Counted from the stretch's first letter, positions 22,756 through 33,834 are shown. The stretch is 64,000 nt of DNA from Aselliscus stoliczkanus (GCA_033961575.1 CM066736.1:82422852-82486851); one strand, 5' to 3'. Notes: generated from the letters alone by a model not told the origin. Translations and numbers: made by a program.

Positions 22756-23095
22756 TTGCTGTGCCAATATGTCCCTTTTGGAAAAGAAATCTAGATGGAA
22801 CTGCCACATGCCCCCTGTCATTTCTCTAAATTTAAATATGAAAATTGATTCTGACTTGGAGATGAGAAAAAAGCTCTACTCATCTGTGGTTCTCTTCCAT
22901 CCATGTTCTATGTGTCTTGAAAAGAGCCAAATACGTAACAGGAAAATAGTCTTCAGCGATTCAGAGCTTAAAGTCATTCTGTGTTGAACACAGGGATCGA
23001 TTCCCTGGTATTCTCTCACAATTGCTTGTTTATTATACAAGCATTGTGTGTAAAAATAAAATGCATACTTCATAATTATTCATTGCTGTGGGAAT
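22756..23095. other. No gene seen
   Basis: Unique-looking sequence with a short open stretch (72 codons at 22769-22987) that resembles no known protein. Confidence 0.4.
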
Positions 23096-23260
23096 CTCAA
23101 TGTAAGCTATATCCTGAAAGCTCAAATCCCCATCCCAGGGGCTCTCAGTGACACCTTCCATCCCTTGGATAAGTCACTTCGCCTCTCAGAACTAGTTTAC
23201 TCACATATAAAATGAAATGAGCCATTGAGGCACTTTCAGCCTCGATGTTCTGTGGGTCAG
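23096..23260 (+). mobile_element. MIR SINE fragment
   Basis: 'ggataagtcacttcgcctct' and 'ctcacatataaaatgaaatg' match the sense MIR core. Confidence 0.6.
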
Positions 23261-23639
23261 CATTTATTTATTTGTAATATAGTATTGTGTCTGTTTCTTG
23301 CAAAGGATGTTTAGTGACGAAGAAAAACACCATCACACAAGTTGAGAGGGTGGTTAAAGGAGGAATCAGCAACCATGCAGAAAAAGGGGAGATAATTGTA
23401 CTAAAAACATGGTTGAAATAATTGCTATAATGGAGCAATAAATAACATTGTTATTTATCTAGGCCATTAATTAATTAGTCTGCAAGTTGGTACTTTTTTT
23501 GTCTGCTTGCTCCAGTTCCCATCTTGAATATCCATGATAAGGAAGAACTAAGGAAACCAGTCTTGGACTAGAACAGCAGGGACGTGAGAAGTGAGGTACT
23601 TCGTATTATCACTAAATCTCTAAATCAATTCTAAACGTT
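23261..23639. other. No gene seen
   Basis: AT-rich with no recognisable family or gene. Confidence 0.4.
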
Positions 23640-23875
23640 AATTGAGTTCACACATCAGAAAAATCCAAAGTGAAAATCTAAGTGATCCCTATAGCTCTCC
23701 AACCACTGCCTGTTTGCAAGGGAACACCTCTCACAAAAGCTTGAGAGCTGAGCTTCATTCATCTAGGGTGCACCACCCAGTCTTATGCACCTCTCCTTTC
23801 TGCCTTGACTCAGAGTTATGGGTGTTTCTCTGATCTCTCCCTCACTGGACTATGAGTGTGAGGACAGTGATGCCT
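23640..23875 (+). mobile_element. Probable L2 LINE fragment
   Basis: 'ctcactggactatgagtgtg' and 'aggacagtgatgcctggttc' match the L2 3' region ('agactgtgagctccttgagg'). The 5' boundary is unclear. Confidence 0.4.
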
Positions 23876-23905
23876 GGTTCGTTTCTGCATATATTAAAAA
23901 AAAAA

Positions 23906-24089
23906 TGGGTGACCAATAGTTCAGTTGGTTAGAGCATGGTGCTGAAAACACCAAGGCTGCTGGTTCGATCCCTGCATGGGCCACTGTGAGCTATGCCCTC
24001 CTTAAAAGAGTCAACTATGCCATTGTAGCATGAAAGCAATGTGTAACCAATGACCATGGCTATTCCCCAATAAAAATAAAAAAAAGAAA
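23906..24089 (+). mobile_element. tRNA-derived SINE (type B)
   Basis: About 180 bp in sense orientation: A-box-like TAGTTCAGTTGG and B-box-like GGTTCGATCCC, then 'gcatgggccactgtgagcta', a body with 'accaatgaccatggctattc', and an A-rich tail. This head is different from type A and resembles bat SINEs with a GTGGTGCTGATAACACCAAGG segment (here 'atggtgctgaaaacaccaag'). Several mismatches to that recalled head suggest an older copy than type A. Confidence 0.85.
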
Positions 24090-24149
24090 CCACCAATCAA
24101 CACTAAGCATGTGCTTTCAACTCTTTTTCTAGACCCAGAGCTGCTTTAC

Positions 24150-24410
24150 CTCCATGCTAGAGCCAGCACTACTACGGGAATGTGAAACTTGGATTTTTCT
24201 GAGTCCGAGCCCTGGTTCTCTCACCCAATAACTGAACCAAGTCACATACCTCTCAGCACCTGAACTCTGCACCTATCAGTAAAGAAATAATAGCTATAAG
24301 GAGTTAACAATAACCACTCAGTGTCATTGAGGGGAATGAATTAATTAACGGATATGGGTCTTTGTCACCAAATATGGTTCATAATACATTACCAAACAAA
24401 TGTCTGAACC
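24150..24410 (+). mobile_element. MIR SINE fragment
   Basis: 'gagccctggttctctcaccc', 'accaagtcacatacctctca' and 'cacctatcagtaaagaaata' follow MIR in sense, diverged. Confidence 0.6.
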
Positions 24411-24649
24411 TGAGAACAGATGCTGGAGGGCAGGGCACAGGTGGCCTCCATGCCCCTGTTGTCCAACAGAGAGAACGCTAGGTTGTCTCTGGCCCAGGGA
24501 GAGAGCTCATGCCCAGAGACAGCACTAGTTCCGTAACAGCCCTGTGGTCAAATGGAACATTGATAGTTCAACCCTTCCGCACCGAGCACGTAACACATAC
24601 ACACTGGGCTGAGGCTCAGGGTCTGATAGCAGCCTCCAGTCTGTCCATC
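24411..24649. other. No gene seen
   Basis: Unique-looking, moderately GC-richer; no recognisable feature. Confidence 0.4.
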
Positions 24650-24888
24650 AGGCCCCTGACCCAGCTGTGAGTGCCTTCCATAGGCCCAGGATGGAAGTGC
24701 CAGGGTCCTTCTACCCACTTTCCCTCAGGAAGTCGGGCTACTCCATCTCTAAGCCTCACTGCTTCCGCTGGACTTTGACTATCTTCCACCCAAATCTTCA
24801 CCATCTTCAACTTCTCAGAGCAGTTCATCTCCCTAGAAGTTCCAAAACTGTCATCCTTAGAACTCCTGGTGGTGGCCCATTACCCAAC
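24650..24888 (+). mobile_element. L2 LINE part upstream of mariner
   Basis: CT-rich L2-like text ('ctatcttccacccaaatctt'). It seems to resume after the mariner, so the mariner probably landed inside this L2 copy. Confidence 0.4.
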
Positions 24889-24890
24889 TA

Positions 24891-26175
24891 TTGGGTTGTC
24901 AGAAAAGTCATGATGCATATTTGCAACAGATGGCAATAGTTCATTTTTGGAAGTACTAGAGTCATTCGCATCTATGTTACTGCTATATCATTTGAGAGCT
25001 GACAGTTCTAGCTTCATTCTAAAAAAATATTGAACGATTTAGTTTAAGTTTTGAAGATTTTACAATAAGTTGAAGATGGAAGACCAAACTGTGCATTTTC
25101 GCCATATTTTACTGTTTTACTTCCATAAAGGGAAGAAGGCACTTCAAGCTTGTGAAAAGTTGCATAAAGTTTACAGTGACAATGCTCTACAAGAACGTCA
25201 GTGCCAACAATGGTTCACCAGATTCCGTACTGGTGATTTTGATCTCAATGGCCTCCTCTGTCAGAGAGGTCCACCGAGGTTGATGATGACAAAACAAAGG
25301 CATTGATTAAGTCAAACCCATGTTGCATGACATGAGAGATTGCAGAAACATGGAACATCTAGCATTCAAGCGCTCATGACCACCTGAAGAAGCTGGTATA
25401 CATAAGCAAGCTCGATATTTGGGTTCCGCATGAGCTCAAAAAAGTTCATTTGACAGCGCGTATAAACATCTGCAATATGCTCATTAAACGTGAGGAAAAC
25501 GATCCTTTTCTGAAGTGACTGATAACTGGTAATGAGAAGTGGATTGTTTACAACAATGTGGTGTGCAAATAGTCTTGGTCCCAATGTGATGATTCGCCTC
25601 AAACGATATCGAAAGCAGACATTCATCAGAAGGTTATGCTCTCAATGTGGCAGGGTTTTAAAGGTGTCGTGTTTTTCGCACTCCTACCAAGGAACCAAAA
25701 AATCAATTTGAATGTGTACTATCAGCAATTGGACAGTTTGAATGAATCCATCATCCAGAAATGTCCAGAGCTTGTTAATTATAAAGGAGTTGTATTCCAT
25801 CGCAACAATGCTAAACCACACACAAGTTTGATCACCCATCAGAAATTATTGGAGCTTGGATGGGATGTGTTGCCACACCCAACATACTCGCCTGACCTTG
25901 CGCCATCAGACTTCCACTTGTTTTGCTCTCTTCAAAACTCCTTGCATGGTATAACGTTCAATTCAGAAGAGGCTATAAATCAGCACCTTGTTCAGTTTTT
26001 CTCAAATAAAGACAGGTCCGTCTATGAATGGGGAATTATGAAGCTCACTGAAAGATGACAAAAGGTTATCGAACAAAATGGGCAATATATCACTGATTGA
26101 TCTTTGTTCTTTATATAAATAAATGACCTTTGCAAAACATAGACAAAATATGTCATGACTTTTCCGACAACCCAA
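24891..26175 (+). mobile_element. Mariner DNA transposon, nearly full length, inactive
   Basis: About 1,285 bp bounded by inverted repeats 22 of 23 identical: TTGGGTTGTCAGAAAAGTC at 24891 and, in reverse complement, TTGGGTTGTCGGAAAAGTC ending at 26175. The left flank is the expected TA target. The right flank is TT followed by TA, a decayed or shifted duplication. Between them lies a single degraded mariner transposase. The size matches intact mariners (about 1.3 kb), so there is no large deletion. The wording of the transposase looks like the mellifera/mauritiana side of the family, but the subfamily is uncertain. High end identity argues for a fairly recent insertion, consistent with the mariner activity known in bats. 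Confidence 0.92.
25076..26100 (+). pseudogene. Mariner transposase pseudogene
   Basis: A mariner transposase cuts and rejoins its transposon at TA sites using an N-terminal helix-turn-helix domain and a DD34D catalytic domain. Here the N-terminal part reads from ATG 25076 to about 25265 (QWFTRFRTGDFDL at about 25207-25245), then shifts frame near 25265-25285. The catalytic part reads in another frame: WVPHELKK near 25420, TG-N-EKW at 25525-25542, FHR-N-NAKPH around 25796-25821 and SPDLAPSDFH near 25888-25917. The first two catalytic aspartates are asparagine codons (AAT 25531-25533, AAC 25804-25806); the third is intact (GAC 25909-25911). The 34-residue spacing between the second and third positions is exactly that of mariner. 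In-frame stops lie at 25516 (TGA), 25570 (TAG) and 26056 (TGA, where Trp is expected); the natural stop is at 26098. It cannot be catalytically active. Confidence 0.9.
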
Positions 26176-26177
26176 TT

Positions 26178-27110
26178 TAAGGCACCCTCCTGAGATCTGA
26201 CCCCATCTACCTCTCCAGCTACTTTCTTCCACTCTGCCTTGTACCGTACTTCTCAGGCACAAGGAACCTTCCCAGAGTTTTTGCACTCTCATGTCTTGAT
26301 GTTTTTGTACTCTCGTGTCTTGATATTTTTGTACAAGAAAATTGATCTCCCTGGAATGTCCTCCCCTTTGTCCACCCAGAAACTTTCCAGTCATCCTTAG
26401 TTCAGCTTGACTGTCACCTCCTGTGCAGTATTTAAGTGGCCTGTCCTAGAGGCTGTCTCTGCCTGCTATGCTCACCTCTATTCTGAAATTTCATTGCTGT
26501 GTTATCAGATACTTAGACATCTGCTGGACCTCCTGGGCCATGAATTACCTGAGAGCCTGGTCTGAACTTTCATTTCATTTTGAAAACCAAATCTGGGGAC
26601 ACGTCCCTTTCTCCAAACCCAGCACTATCAGTGCTCTCCCTGCCTTGATACTCATCAACCCCTTATTCCAGCTGCCACAAATAGCATTCATTCACTCCAG
26701 CCATCCTTTAAATTTAGCAGTTTTATTTCAGATTTGCAGAGGCATGGGGAGAGCCCTCAGATCAGCCCACCGTGCACTGTTCTTACCTCCTCCCTGGCTT
26801 TCTCATTTCCTTTTGCTTTGCCTTCTCCACTGTCCTCCGCAGATCAATCTTGTTCTTGCTTCATGCAGAGCAGCTTTATCAGCTTGTCTAAAACCTTGGG
26901 AACAGAAGGTTTCCAATCTCCCTAGGGCCCTGTTGCCATTGCAGACTAATCAAAGCAAAACCCAACATAGTGGGTCTCTCGCTAGGAAAACCATGGGTCT
27001 GCTGCAAAGCACATAAGATTTTTCTCAGTCTCATTATACCTGTATTCTCAGTTACTGATATGGGACCTGACTCAAAATAGATATTTATTGAATGCCTGAA
27101 TAGATCGATC
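26178..27110 (+). mobile_element. L2 LINE part downstream of mariner
   Basis: 'ctgagatctgaccccatcta', 'ctttcttccactctgccttg' and 'ttgactgtcacctcctgtgc' follow the L2 3' region. A tail-like 'agatatttattgaatgcctg' occurs near 27080. The 182-codon open stretch at 26468-27016 and its overlapping frames fall here and are attributed to CT-rich L2-like sequence, not a gene. Confidence 0.5.
26278..26334 (+). repeat. 24-bp tandem repeat, about 2.4 copies
   Basis: The unit TTTTTGCACTCTCATGTCTT plus GATG starts at 26278, recurs at 26302 with three changes, and starts a third time at 26326. Confidence 0.85.
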
Positions 27111-27534
27111 TCTGAGATGACATATGTGAAAGTGATTATAAACCGAAAAAAAAATCTACAGTATGAGTTATGACAATTTTGTTATTTCATGACAACAATT
27201 AGTAACCTGTTGGATACAAGCAGCCCTGCGTTGGGCATCCTTTTATAAGAAGATGGGAGCCCAGTCAGGGCATCTCGGGTTCCTCTTGTGGTTCCCCAAC
27301 CTGCTAAAGGAGATAATTGGCCAGGCGCTATGGCAGGGAGGCTTAAGACAGAAGGAAAAATTGACTCATTCAGGCCACCATAGAATGCTAGTCTTAGTGG
27401 AAATAGAGCCTCTGTTCAAGAAAGAAGAGGGCATAAATGTTTCTTTTTTGGTGCCTTGTGAGGAGCTAAAATCAGGAAGTGTGTGCCAACCTGCAGTGGG
27501 AGGTCCCATACTGCTACAGAAGGAGTAAGGGGAC
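27111..27534. other. No gene seen
   Basis: Unique-looking; a 91-codon open stretch at 27253-27528 matches nothing I recognise. Confidence 0.4.
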
Positions 27535-27650
27535 AGGGAAGGCAGACAGACCTGATTTCAAATGTGATTTTGGCAAGTGCCTCAGTTTTATCTTTAGTAA
27601 AAAGCTGATGAGATGACCTCCCATCTGTCTAGGAAATAGAATCCTGGAAA
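27535..27650 (+). mobile_element. MIR SINE fragment
   Basis: 'gacctgatttcaaatgtgat', 'ttggcaagtgcctcagtttt' follow MIR in sense. Confidence 0.55.
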
Positions 27651-28645
27651 ACTCAATTTTCTATGTCTCTCAGAGTCTTCAGTGGAGATCTAAGTGGAGA
27701 GGACAAAAGAAGGCAAAGAAATCATTATTAGTTTAGCCATTTGTCTCATACACTGGGTGACCTGCTCTAGACCTGGAGTGCTGGGCTGGGTTATGCATAA
27801 GATATCAGGATGACTTTGAGCTCTCAGATTGAAGGGTCAGGCTAAAATGTGTAAGGAGGAAGCTGCATGGGAGAAATGGGACAACAGAACAGAACTCTGA
27901 AAGGCGTGAGTTTTAGGAAGAGTATGAATCCCCAAATATTCAATGTAAAAAGGCAGAGGCCTCCCTCAGAGAGACACGAGGTAGTTTTTTTGACTGGCAC
28001 CCAAAGGCATCTATGGTCACCTGTGTGGTGACTTGGCCCGTTTATGTCTCTGAACTAATTGATTCTGCCACTGTAAGAAAATTGATCTCTGTCTTCTTCT
28101 CTCACTCCCTCCTTTTCTCCCTCTCAGAGTCCAAATTCAACTAGAAAGGCAACATGAATGAGTCATCCAATCATTGTCCAGTGCAGGGTGCCACTGATTT
28201 TCATTGCAGGCTTCCAAACAATGGCTTCCATTGGATCAGCCACTCATCAGTGCTGTGTCCAGGGAGAGGGAGGGTCCTGGTACAGTTCAGCTTCCTGCAA
28301 TAAGGCTTATAGATAGAGTATTCTTCATAGATTTGCTTCAGTATATATGCCTAACATGGGGGGAGGGGGGAAATAACATGCTTTTAGCCCTTTTATTGGC
28401 CAATATGGCAAATTGGTGTAAATTAGAAGATGGTGCCCTTCTATTATAAGTATTTGTCAAAAAAATATGCAGATCTCAGATAGCTAGTAGAGGTGCCTGC
28501 TGTCCTCTGGAGTCATAAAATGCAATGTCTCTGACGTGATAGGTAGTAACAGCTTATGGCACATACAGCGGTGACGCAATGACAGTCAGCCTCATCCTGT
28601 CCCAGTTTATCCCAAATCATCTGAGAAGCTCCAAGTTATGCTGCC
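27651..28645. other. No gene seen
   Basis: About 1 kb of single-copy-looking sequence. A G run near 28360-28370 is the only compositional feature. Confidence 0.4.
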
Positions 28646-28900
28646 ATGGAGACTAGCATAGTGATTATAAGTATATGAAAGCCTCGCAGACCTTGTTTGA
28701 ATCCTGACTCCTTTCGCTTAGTGCACTTTCCGTTGACCTTGGTAAAATACTTAAATGTCCTGAGTTTCAGTTTTCTCGTATGTAATAGAGCAATTACAAT
28801 AGCACCTATTTCATAGATGTTATTGTGAGGATGAAGTAAAATAATGCCTGAAAGAGGCTCATCATGGTGACCTGCATACAGCAACTGTTCCATAAATGGA
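28646..28900 (+). mobile_element. MIR SINE, near full length
   Basis: 'ctagcatagtgattataagt', 'ccttgtttgaatcctgactc', 'gagtttcagttttctcgtat', 'gttattgtgaggatgaagta' and 'caactgttccataaatgg' cover all of MIR. Confidence 0.8.
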
Positions 28901-29244
28901 GGTATTTGCAACACTAGTGGTGCCAGTGGGCGCAGCATTAGGGTTAGCCTCGAGTCCTGGACCCTGCGTGTGCCACTGAGGTTCTGAGGTAGTAACTGTT
29001 TGTCTTCCCCTGAAGGCTGTAGCTCTAAATGCTGTCAGGACAATAAACACTGACATCTCTGACTGCTCAGTGCTCTGGGAGGCCAGGCTGTCCAAACAAT
29101 CCCCAATTCAATGTCTCCATCCTTACCTCCACATCATTAACTTGGGCTTCTCCCAATTGTTTCCTTGTGTCCCTCCACTTTCCTATCACTCCTGGCCTCG
29201 TACAGACTCTTCCACAGAGAACCTGGCTTGGCTATAGTAGAGGC
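28901..29244. other. No gene seen
   Basis: Unique-looking; nothing recognised. Confidence 0.4.
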
Positions 29245-29395
29245 TGTCCTTAATGGAGCATTTCCGATGAGCCAGGTATGGTACCTGAATGATCTCGTTT
29301 AATACTCAAAACCACCTCTTATTGGTTTACCCATTTTACTGAAGAGTATCCAAAGCTGTAGAGGTGGTGATGAATAAATGCCTAAGCCATTCACC
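29245..29395 (-). mobile_element. MIR SINE fragment
   Basis: 'gatgagccaggtatggtacc' and 'gatctcgtttaatactcaaa' match the inverted MIR 3' half. Confidence 0.6.
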
Positions 29396-30369
29396 TGGCA
29401 AATAGTGTGGCATATCTATGCAGTAGCTTCTCCAACCTCACTGACCTCTGCCCATTCTGTACCCCCATCCTTTGGTAAACAACTTTGAAAATGATGATGA
29501 CGGTGATGACAACAGTCCTTTCTTATCTCCCTAGTTATGTCAGTTTTGCATCTTACCACACACAGAGAAGGTCTTTTCAAAAACAAAGACCTCTCATCCA
29601 CAAAGAGAGGCAATTTGGGGGCCAGGAGGCTGACATCTATCCCTGTGTCACCCTCAGAGCACAAAGCACCTTTAGAAAGCATCCAAGTGACACCAGAGCC
29701 TTCAGCTCTATGAACATCTGGCCAGTGGCTCCGCTCTGAAGCTCCTGCAGATTCATTGCTGTATGGCTTTTATCCTTTTCATCTCATCCTCTTAAACAGT
29801 GCCTCCCAGGAATGAAAACCTTTGCTGCTTTCTTTCTAATTTTTGCTCTCAGATATAACATGTCCACTGACTAGCTCTCTCCTCATGAAACTCTTGATTG
29901 TCCCAAAAGCATTTGCAGCTGTAGTAAAGACAAGCCGTTGCTATTCCAGAGACCAAGTGGTGTGTATTAATATTTGGGTCTAAGCTTATTTCACTGCTGT
30001 TCCTGTTGGCACCACCACTACTGCAAACAGCACAATTGTCGTTTTCAATAAAAATTTGCTGCACTTCCCTTCACTTAGAGCAAAATGTTTACAGGCTTCC
30101 AGAAGTCACGCTAAAGACATGCTTTTAAATTCCAGCCTAAGGACATCATTTAAAAATATCTCATCTGTTTTATTTACTTACTCAATCAAAGGGATTCAGT
30201 TTAAATGTTATGATTCCACAAATAATCATGGATTGTCACAAGCGCCAAAACATGTACTAGGCTCTGGGAATAAGTTACATAAACAAAAGACATAAATACG
30301 ATGTGATCCTAACACCAAGTTGTGCATGTCCTAGCAAGCCACAGAAGTGCAGAGATGAAAGAGCCTAGG
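29396..30369. other. No gene seen; trace of L2
   Basis: Mostly unique. About 30245-30310 ('actaggctctgggaataagt') resembles inverted L2. A run of ATGATGATGACGGTG lies near 29489. Confidence 0.4.
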
Positions 30370-30495
30370 AACAATCTAGAAACTCTCTTTAGCACTCAAA
30401 GTTAGAAAGTTTGTTGCAGGGAAGCTAATTAACTTGTCTCAGGCCACGTATATAATGGATGGCAGGGCCAGGACTAGAACCCAGGCTTAGTATTT
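30370..30495 (-). mobile_element. MIR SINE fragment
   Basis: 'ttaacttgtctcaggccacg' and 'ggcagggccaggactagaac' are inverted MIR. Confidence 0.65.
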
Positions 30496-30689
30496 CTCTA
30501 AATTGTTCTGTGCAGTCTCTCTCTAGAAATTTGTTTCAACACTCAAATCAGCTCCTCTCTCTATATTTTCAACTTTAGTACCTATGTTGCCACGGTGAGC
30601 AAATGAATGCATTGTTCTTCGTCAGCCACCTCTTCACCATCCCTCTCCTCCCAGGCCAGTGGGTAGTCCACATCAGTGCCCCTAGGCTT

Positions 30690-30880
30690 CCCCTGTTGTC
30701 ATAGGACATGTCACATGGTTTCCAAACTGTCTGTCTCCCCGCTAGACTTTGAGGTCCCTGAAGGTAGAAGCCAAGTCGTGCTCACTTCTAGCTCTCTGGT
30801 GCTCAGCAGTGAACTTGGCACCAAATAAGCACTGAGTGAATTTTGCTGAATGAATAAGCGCATGAATGAAAAGAGTCATA
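30690..30880 (+). mobile_element. L2 LINE 3' end
   Basis: 'agactttgaggtccctgaag', 'aataagcactgagtgaattt' and 'gctgaatgaataagcgcat' are the sense L2 terminus. Confidence 0.65.
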
Positions 30881-30908
30881 ACAATCCTACAACTCACTTT
30901 TGTTTGTT

Positions 30909-31048
30909 CTATCTATCTATATATCTATCTATCTACCTTCCTACCTACCCACCTACCTACCTACTTTTCTACCTACCAATCATCTATTATCTGTCATCTA
31001 CCTATCATCTATCTATCTATATCAATCATCTATCTATCTATCATCTAT
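30909..31048. repeat. Complex (ATCT)n/(CTAC)n microsatellite
   Basis: TATC, CTAC, and ATCATCT units mixed over about 140 bp. Likely polymorphic. Confidence 0.9.
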
Positions 31049-31140
31049 GTTTTCTGAATAGATAGATATCTCCCTTCTAATGCCTTTACTGACATGGTAT
31101 GGATAAAAGTGTTCATCATTTACAATGCCTTCAAATGCAG

Positions 31141-31330
31141 TAAGTACAGTAATTCCCCACTTAATGCCATCAATATGTCCTTCTGATGTAAGTGAAAGGA
31201 CCTATAACAAAACCAATTTTACCATAGGATAATGGATAGAAACAAGAGTTGAGTTCCTAAGGCATCTCATCAATTGTATAACGAAATGACGTTGGATGAA
31301 ATCACGTTATTCGAGAACCTGTTCTATCTG
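31141..31330. mobile_element. Ancient DNA-transposon-like repeat
   Basis: 'acagtaattccccacttaat' followed by 'aaaaccaattttaccatagg' and 'atcacgttattcgagaacct' recalls a widespread old mammalian repeat; class not certain. Confidence 0.4.
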
Positions 31331-31644
31331 TTCCAGCAGAGTCGGGGTTGGCATTATATTCTATCCATAGGATGGGGGGGAAAAAGAAAGGGCTAAATAA
31401 AAAAATGTTACAGTCACATGAGAAGGTTTATTTTTAACTTTATTTATTATGCCTTGCATCTACTATAAATGAAATCAAGTGAAGCCTCAAGACATATGAC
31501 TGTGTGTTTTGTTTTGTTTTCAAAATGAGGAAGAAGAAAACAAAGTGGGGGTGGGGGAAGAGGGGAAGAGAGGCCAGATCTCAGATGATGACATTCTGTT
31601 TCCAGTAACCTCACTAGTGTAATAATGATAATAATACAAGAAAA
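31331..31644. other. No gene seen
   Basis: AT-rich, plus a G-rich patch at 31541-31570. Nothing recognised. Confidence 0.4.
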
Positions 31645-31835
31645 GTATAAGTTTAGAGTTCAGAAGACCTGAGTGCTGTGTTTCACTCTGCTATCAACTT
31701 GCTTGGTAACAAGCAGAGGCTGTGACCTTCCTCTCTTAGGCCTTTCATTTCTCAATCTGCCAAATGCACAGAAGGGGGTCTGGACCAGATTGGATACTTT
31801 CCAAATCCCTCATGAATCCTAGATCTCTACACATC
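31645..31835 (+). mobile_element. MIR SINE fragment
   Basis: 'gttcagaagacctgagtgct' and 'ggcctttcatttctcaatct' follow MIR in sense, diverged. Confidence 0.6.
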
Positions 31836-32024
31836 TTTGCTTGCTTCAGTGCTTTCTTGAAGCTGGAATCGCTGGGGAAAGGCAGTCCCCCTAGACAGCC
31901 AGTGGTAATGTCCCCTTGTTTTTACTGTGGTCATCGAGAGTAGTCTTAGAAGGAAACTCCTTCTAGTTCATCTGATCTGGAACAATGAGCAATTTGCTTT
32001 CTTAAAAATAGAAAAAGTTACCAT

Positions 32025-32265
32025 TTATTTCACCCTTCCTTCATTGTCAGGCACTTCACTCAGTACTTTCATGCATTGTTTAATTTAGTCTTCAGAACCA
32101 ACCCCTAAGTAAATCCTATTTTATTGCCACACAGGGAGAATTATTTATATAGGAAAATTAAGACTTGAAGAACTTAAGTAACGTACCCAATGTCACAAAA
32201 ACAAAGTGTCAGAGCCAAGACTGGAACTCAATGCTCACTGATGCCAAGGCCCTTCCTCTCAACAC
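32025..32265 (-). mobile_element. MIR SINE, near full length
   Basis: 'gtcaggcacttcactcagta', 'tgtttaatttagtcttcaga', 'cttgaagaacttaagtaacg' and 'ccaagactggaactcaatgc' are inverted MIR in order. Confidence 0.8.
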
Positions 32266-32845
32266 TGAATTAAATTTTCGGTGTGTGAATCCCAGCTGTC
32301 TTTCTAGGGCTATGTCTCCAGGCATGGGAACACGTTTTATGCAGATCTCATCCTGGGAAGTAAGTGTATACTCACTGTTGGTGTCCCACAGTTGGGAACC
32401 AGGACATGAAAGACTTGCATGCCAGGGTGAGAAGTTGGGATATATCTTGATGGAAACAGGAGGCTTCTGGAGGTTACTAAGATATCGATGTGTCAAGATT
32501 TTCTTCTACCTTTATCCTGAGGAATGATCTTCCCAATGAAGCCATGGGGCTCACTGCTCTTCAACTTTCTACAGCGCCATTTTGACAAACGTTGAATGAG
32601 TGACTCCCTTTCTCCAAACAGTCCTTGTATTTCACCACCTCTAGCCTTTTGTTTATATTGTTCCCTTATGCTTCTTATCCCCATTCATCCAAATCCTACA
32701 CAAAATGGCTGTTAAGGTCCTCATCTAACTCTCCCATGAGCCTCCCACTGCACCCCTGAGAACTCACTTTTCTCCTGGGTTCCCACTAAGAAAGGGAGAG
32801 AAAACAGGTTTGAGGGTAGGTAGGAAGAAAACTAACTTTGGTTAG
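32266..32845. other. No gene seen
   Basis: A 120-codon open stretch begins in the MIR above and ends at 32527; it crosses repeat sequence, so it is treated as chance. Confidence 0.45.
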
Positions 32846-33055
32846 TACCTGTTATATGCCAGGCATGATGTCAGGTGCTTGCAGAGACTATCTCAAATTT
32901 ATTCAACCCTGCAAATAAAAGTTATCCTCATGTGTGATATGAGGCTGTTGGACATGATGAAACTTGCCCATGGTCATAGAGTCAAACTTACTGGAGGGTT
33001 CAAGATCCAAACGTGGTTCTATCTGACTCCAGAACTTATGTTTTATATACATGAT
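32846..33055 (-). mobile_element. MIR SINE
   Basis: 'gttatatgccaggcatgatg', 'actatctcaaatttattcaa' and 'cttgcccatggtcatagagt' are inverted MIR. Confidence 0.7.
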
Positions 33056-33077
33056 GCCTACCCATCAAATTGATTTC

Positions 33078-33235
33078 CACAATAGCCTTGCAAGGGGAGT
33101 ACTTTATTATCTCTATGACTCAGACGTGAAAACTTGGATCTGAGAGTTAAAAATCTTACCTGAACCTACTCACAGTCCCACAACAAGTAGGACTAAGCAA
33201 CTCAGATACTAGAACCAAGAAGTACTCCTATTACA
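33078..33235 (-). mobile_element. Second MIR SINE fragment
   Basis: 'caatagccttgcaaggggag' and 'ttacctgaacctactcacag' are again inverted MIR; a separate copy from the preceding one. Confidence 0.55.
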
Positions 33236-33239
33236 TAGC

Positions 33240-33360
33240 AGGATGCAGTTGTTCATTACACTGTATGAAGTCCCAGGTGTTTCCTAGCTCTCTGACCAGA
33301 CTCCACACTTCTTGAGGGCAAGTATGTGCCTTGTTTATCTTGCATCCAGGGTATGAAATC
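33240..33360 (+). mobile_element. L2 LINE 3' fragment
   Basis: 'cagactccacacttcttgag' followed by 'ggcaagtatgtgccttgttt' is sense L2. Confidence 0.55.
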
Positions 33361-33762
33361 TTACTGCCTGAGATTTAATATACAGTCTTTACTAAGAGCA
33401 TTAATTGGATTATGGAGTAAGGAAAGGTCTGCTTCAGCTACCACCTCATGTTTGCATGGTCTTTTAGTTTCTATGGAATTTTCTCAATCTTATGTCATCA
33501 AATCACCTTTCAGGGGTCTCAGTGTTTTCATCTCCATGGTGAGGTCATACCTCCCGGGATCCTTACTGAATTAATTGTGCAGACAAAATGAGTAAGGGTT
33601 GATACACTCAACAAACAACAGAAAATATGGGAATATGATGCACATGACGTTTCAATCCTCACAACTTCCCAATCGTTCAGATAAGCTCAGAGGGTACTTA
33701 GTCCCAATTTGGAATAAGGGAAAAGATCAGAAAGGCGGAGACTCCCTCAGGACTGAATCAAT

Positions 33763-33764
<2 letters not shown>
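33361..33764. other. No gene seen
   Basis: Unique-looking; worn MIR-like words near 33680. Nothing else recognised. Confidence 0.4.
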
Positions 33765-33826
<62 letters not shown>

Positions 33827-33834
33827 GTCTGTCT
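33765..33834. repeat. (CT)n microsatellite
   Basis: About 29 CT units, then three GTCT units. Mirror-symmetric polypyrimidine, so it could form triplex DNA. Confidence 0.95.

Noticed and set aside
23906..23990. tRNA-like A and B boxes, considered as a tRNA gene
   Set aside because: Followed by a SINE body and A tail, and the arms do not fold as a complete cloverleaf by eye.
26468..27016. 182-codon open stretch on the plus strand
   Set aside because: Lies in CT-rich L2-like sequence, overlaps a second open frame (26734-26925), and has no recognisable domain.
30909..31048. Regular short repeats, considered as a CRISPR array
   Set aside because: Units are 4 bp without spacers; a eukaryotic microsatellite.
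32165..32527. 120-codon open stretch
   Set aside because: Starts inside an inverted MIR and runs out of it; there is an equally long opposite-strand stretch.
33765..33834. Serine/leucine-repeat peptide
   Set aside because: Product of the (CT)n microsatellite, not a protein domain.
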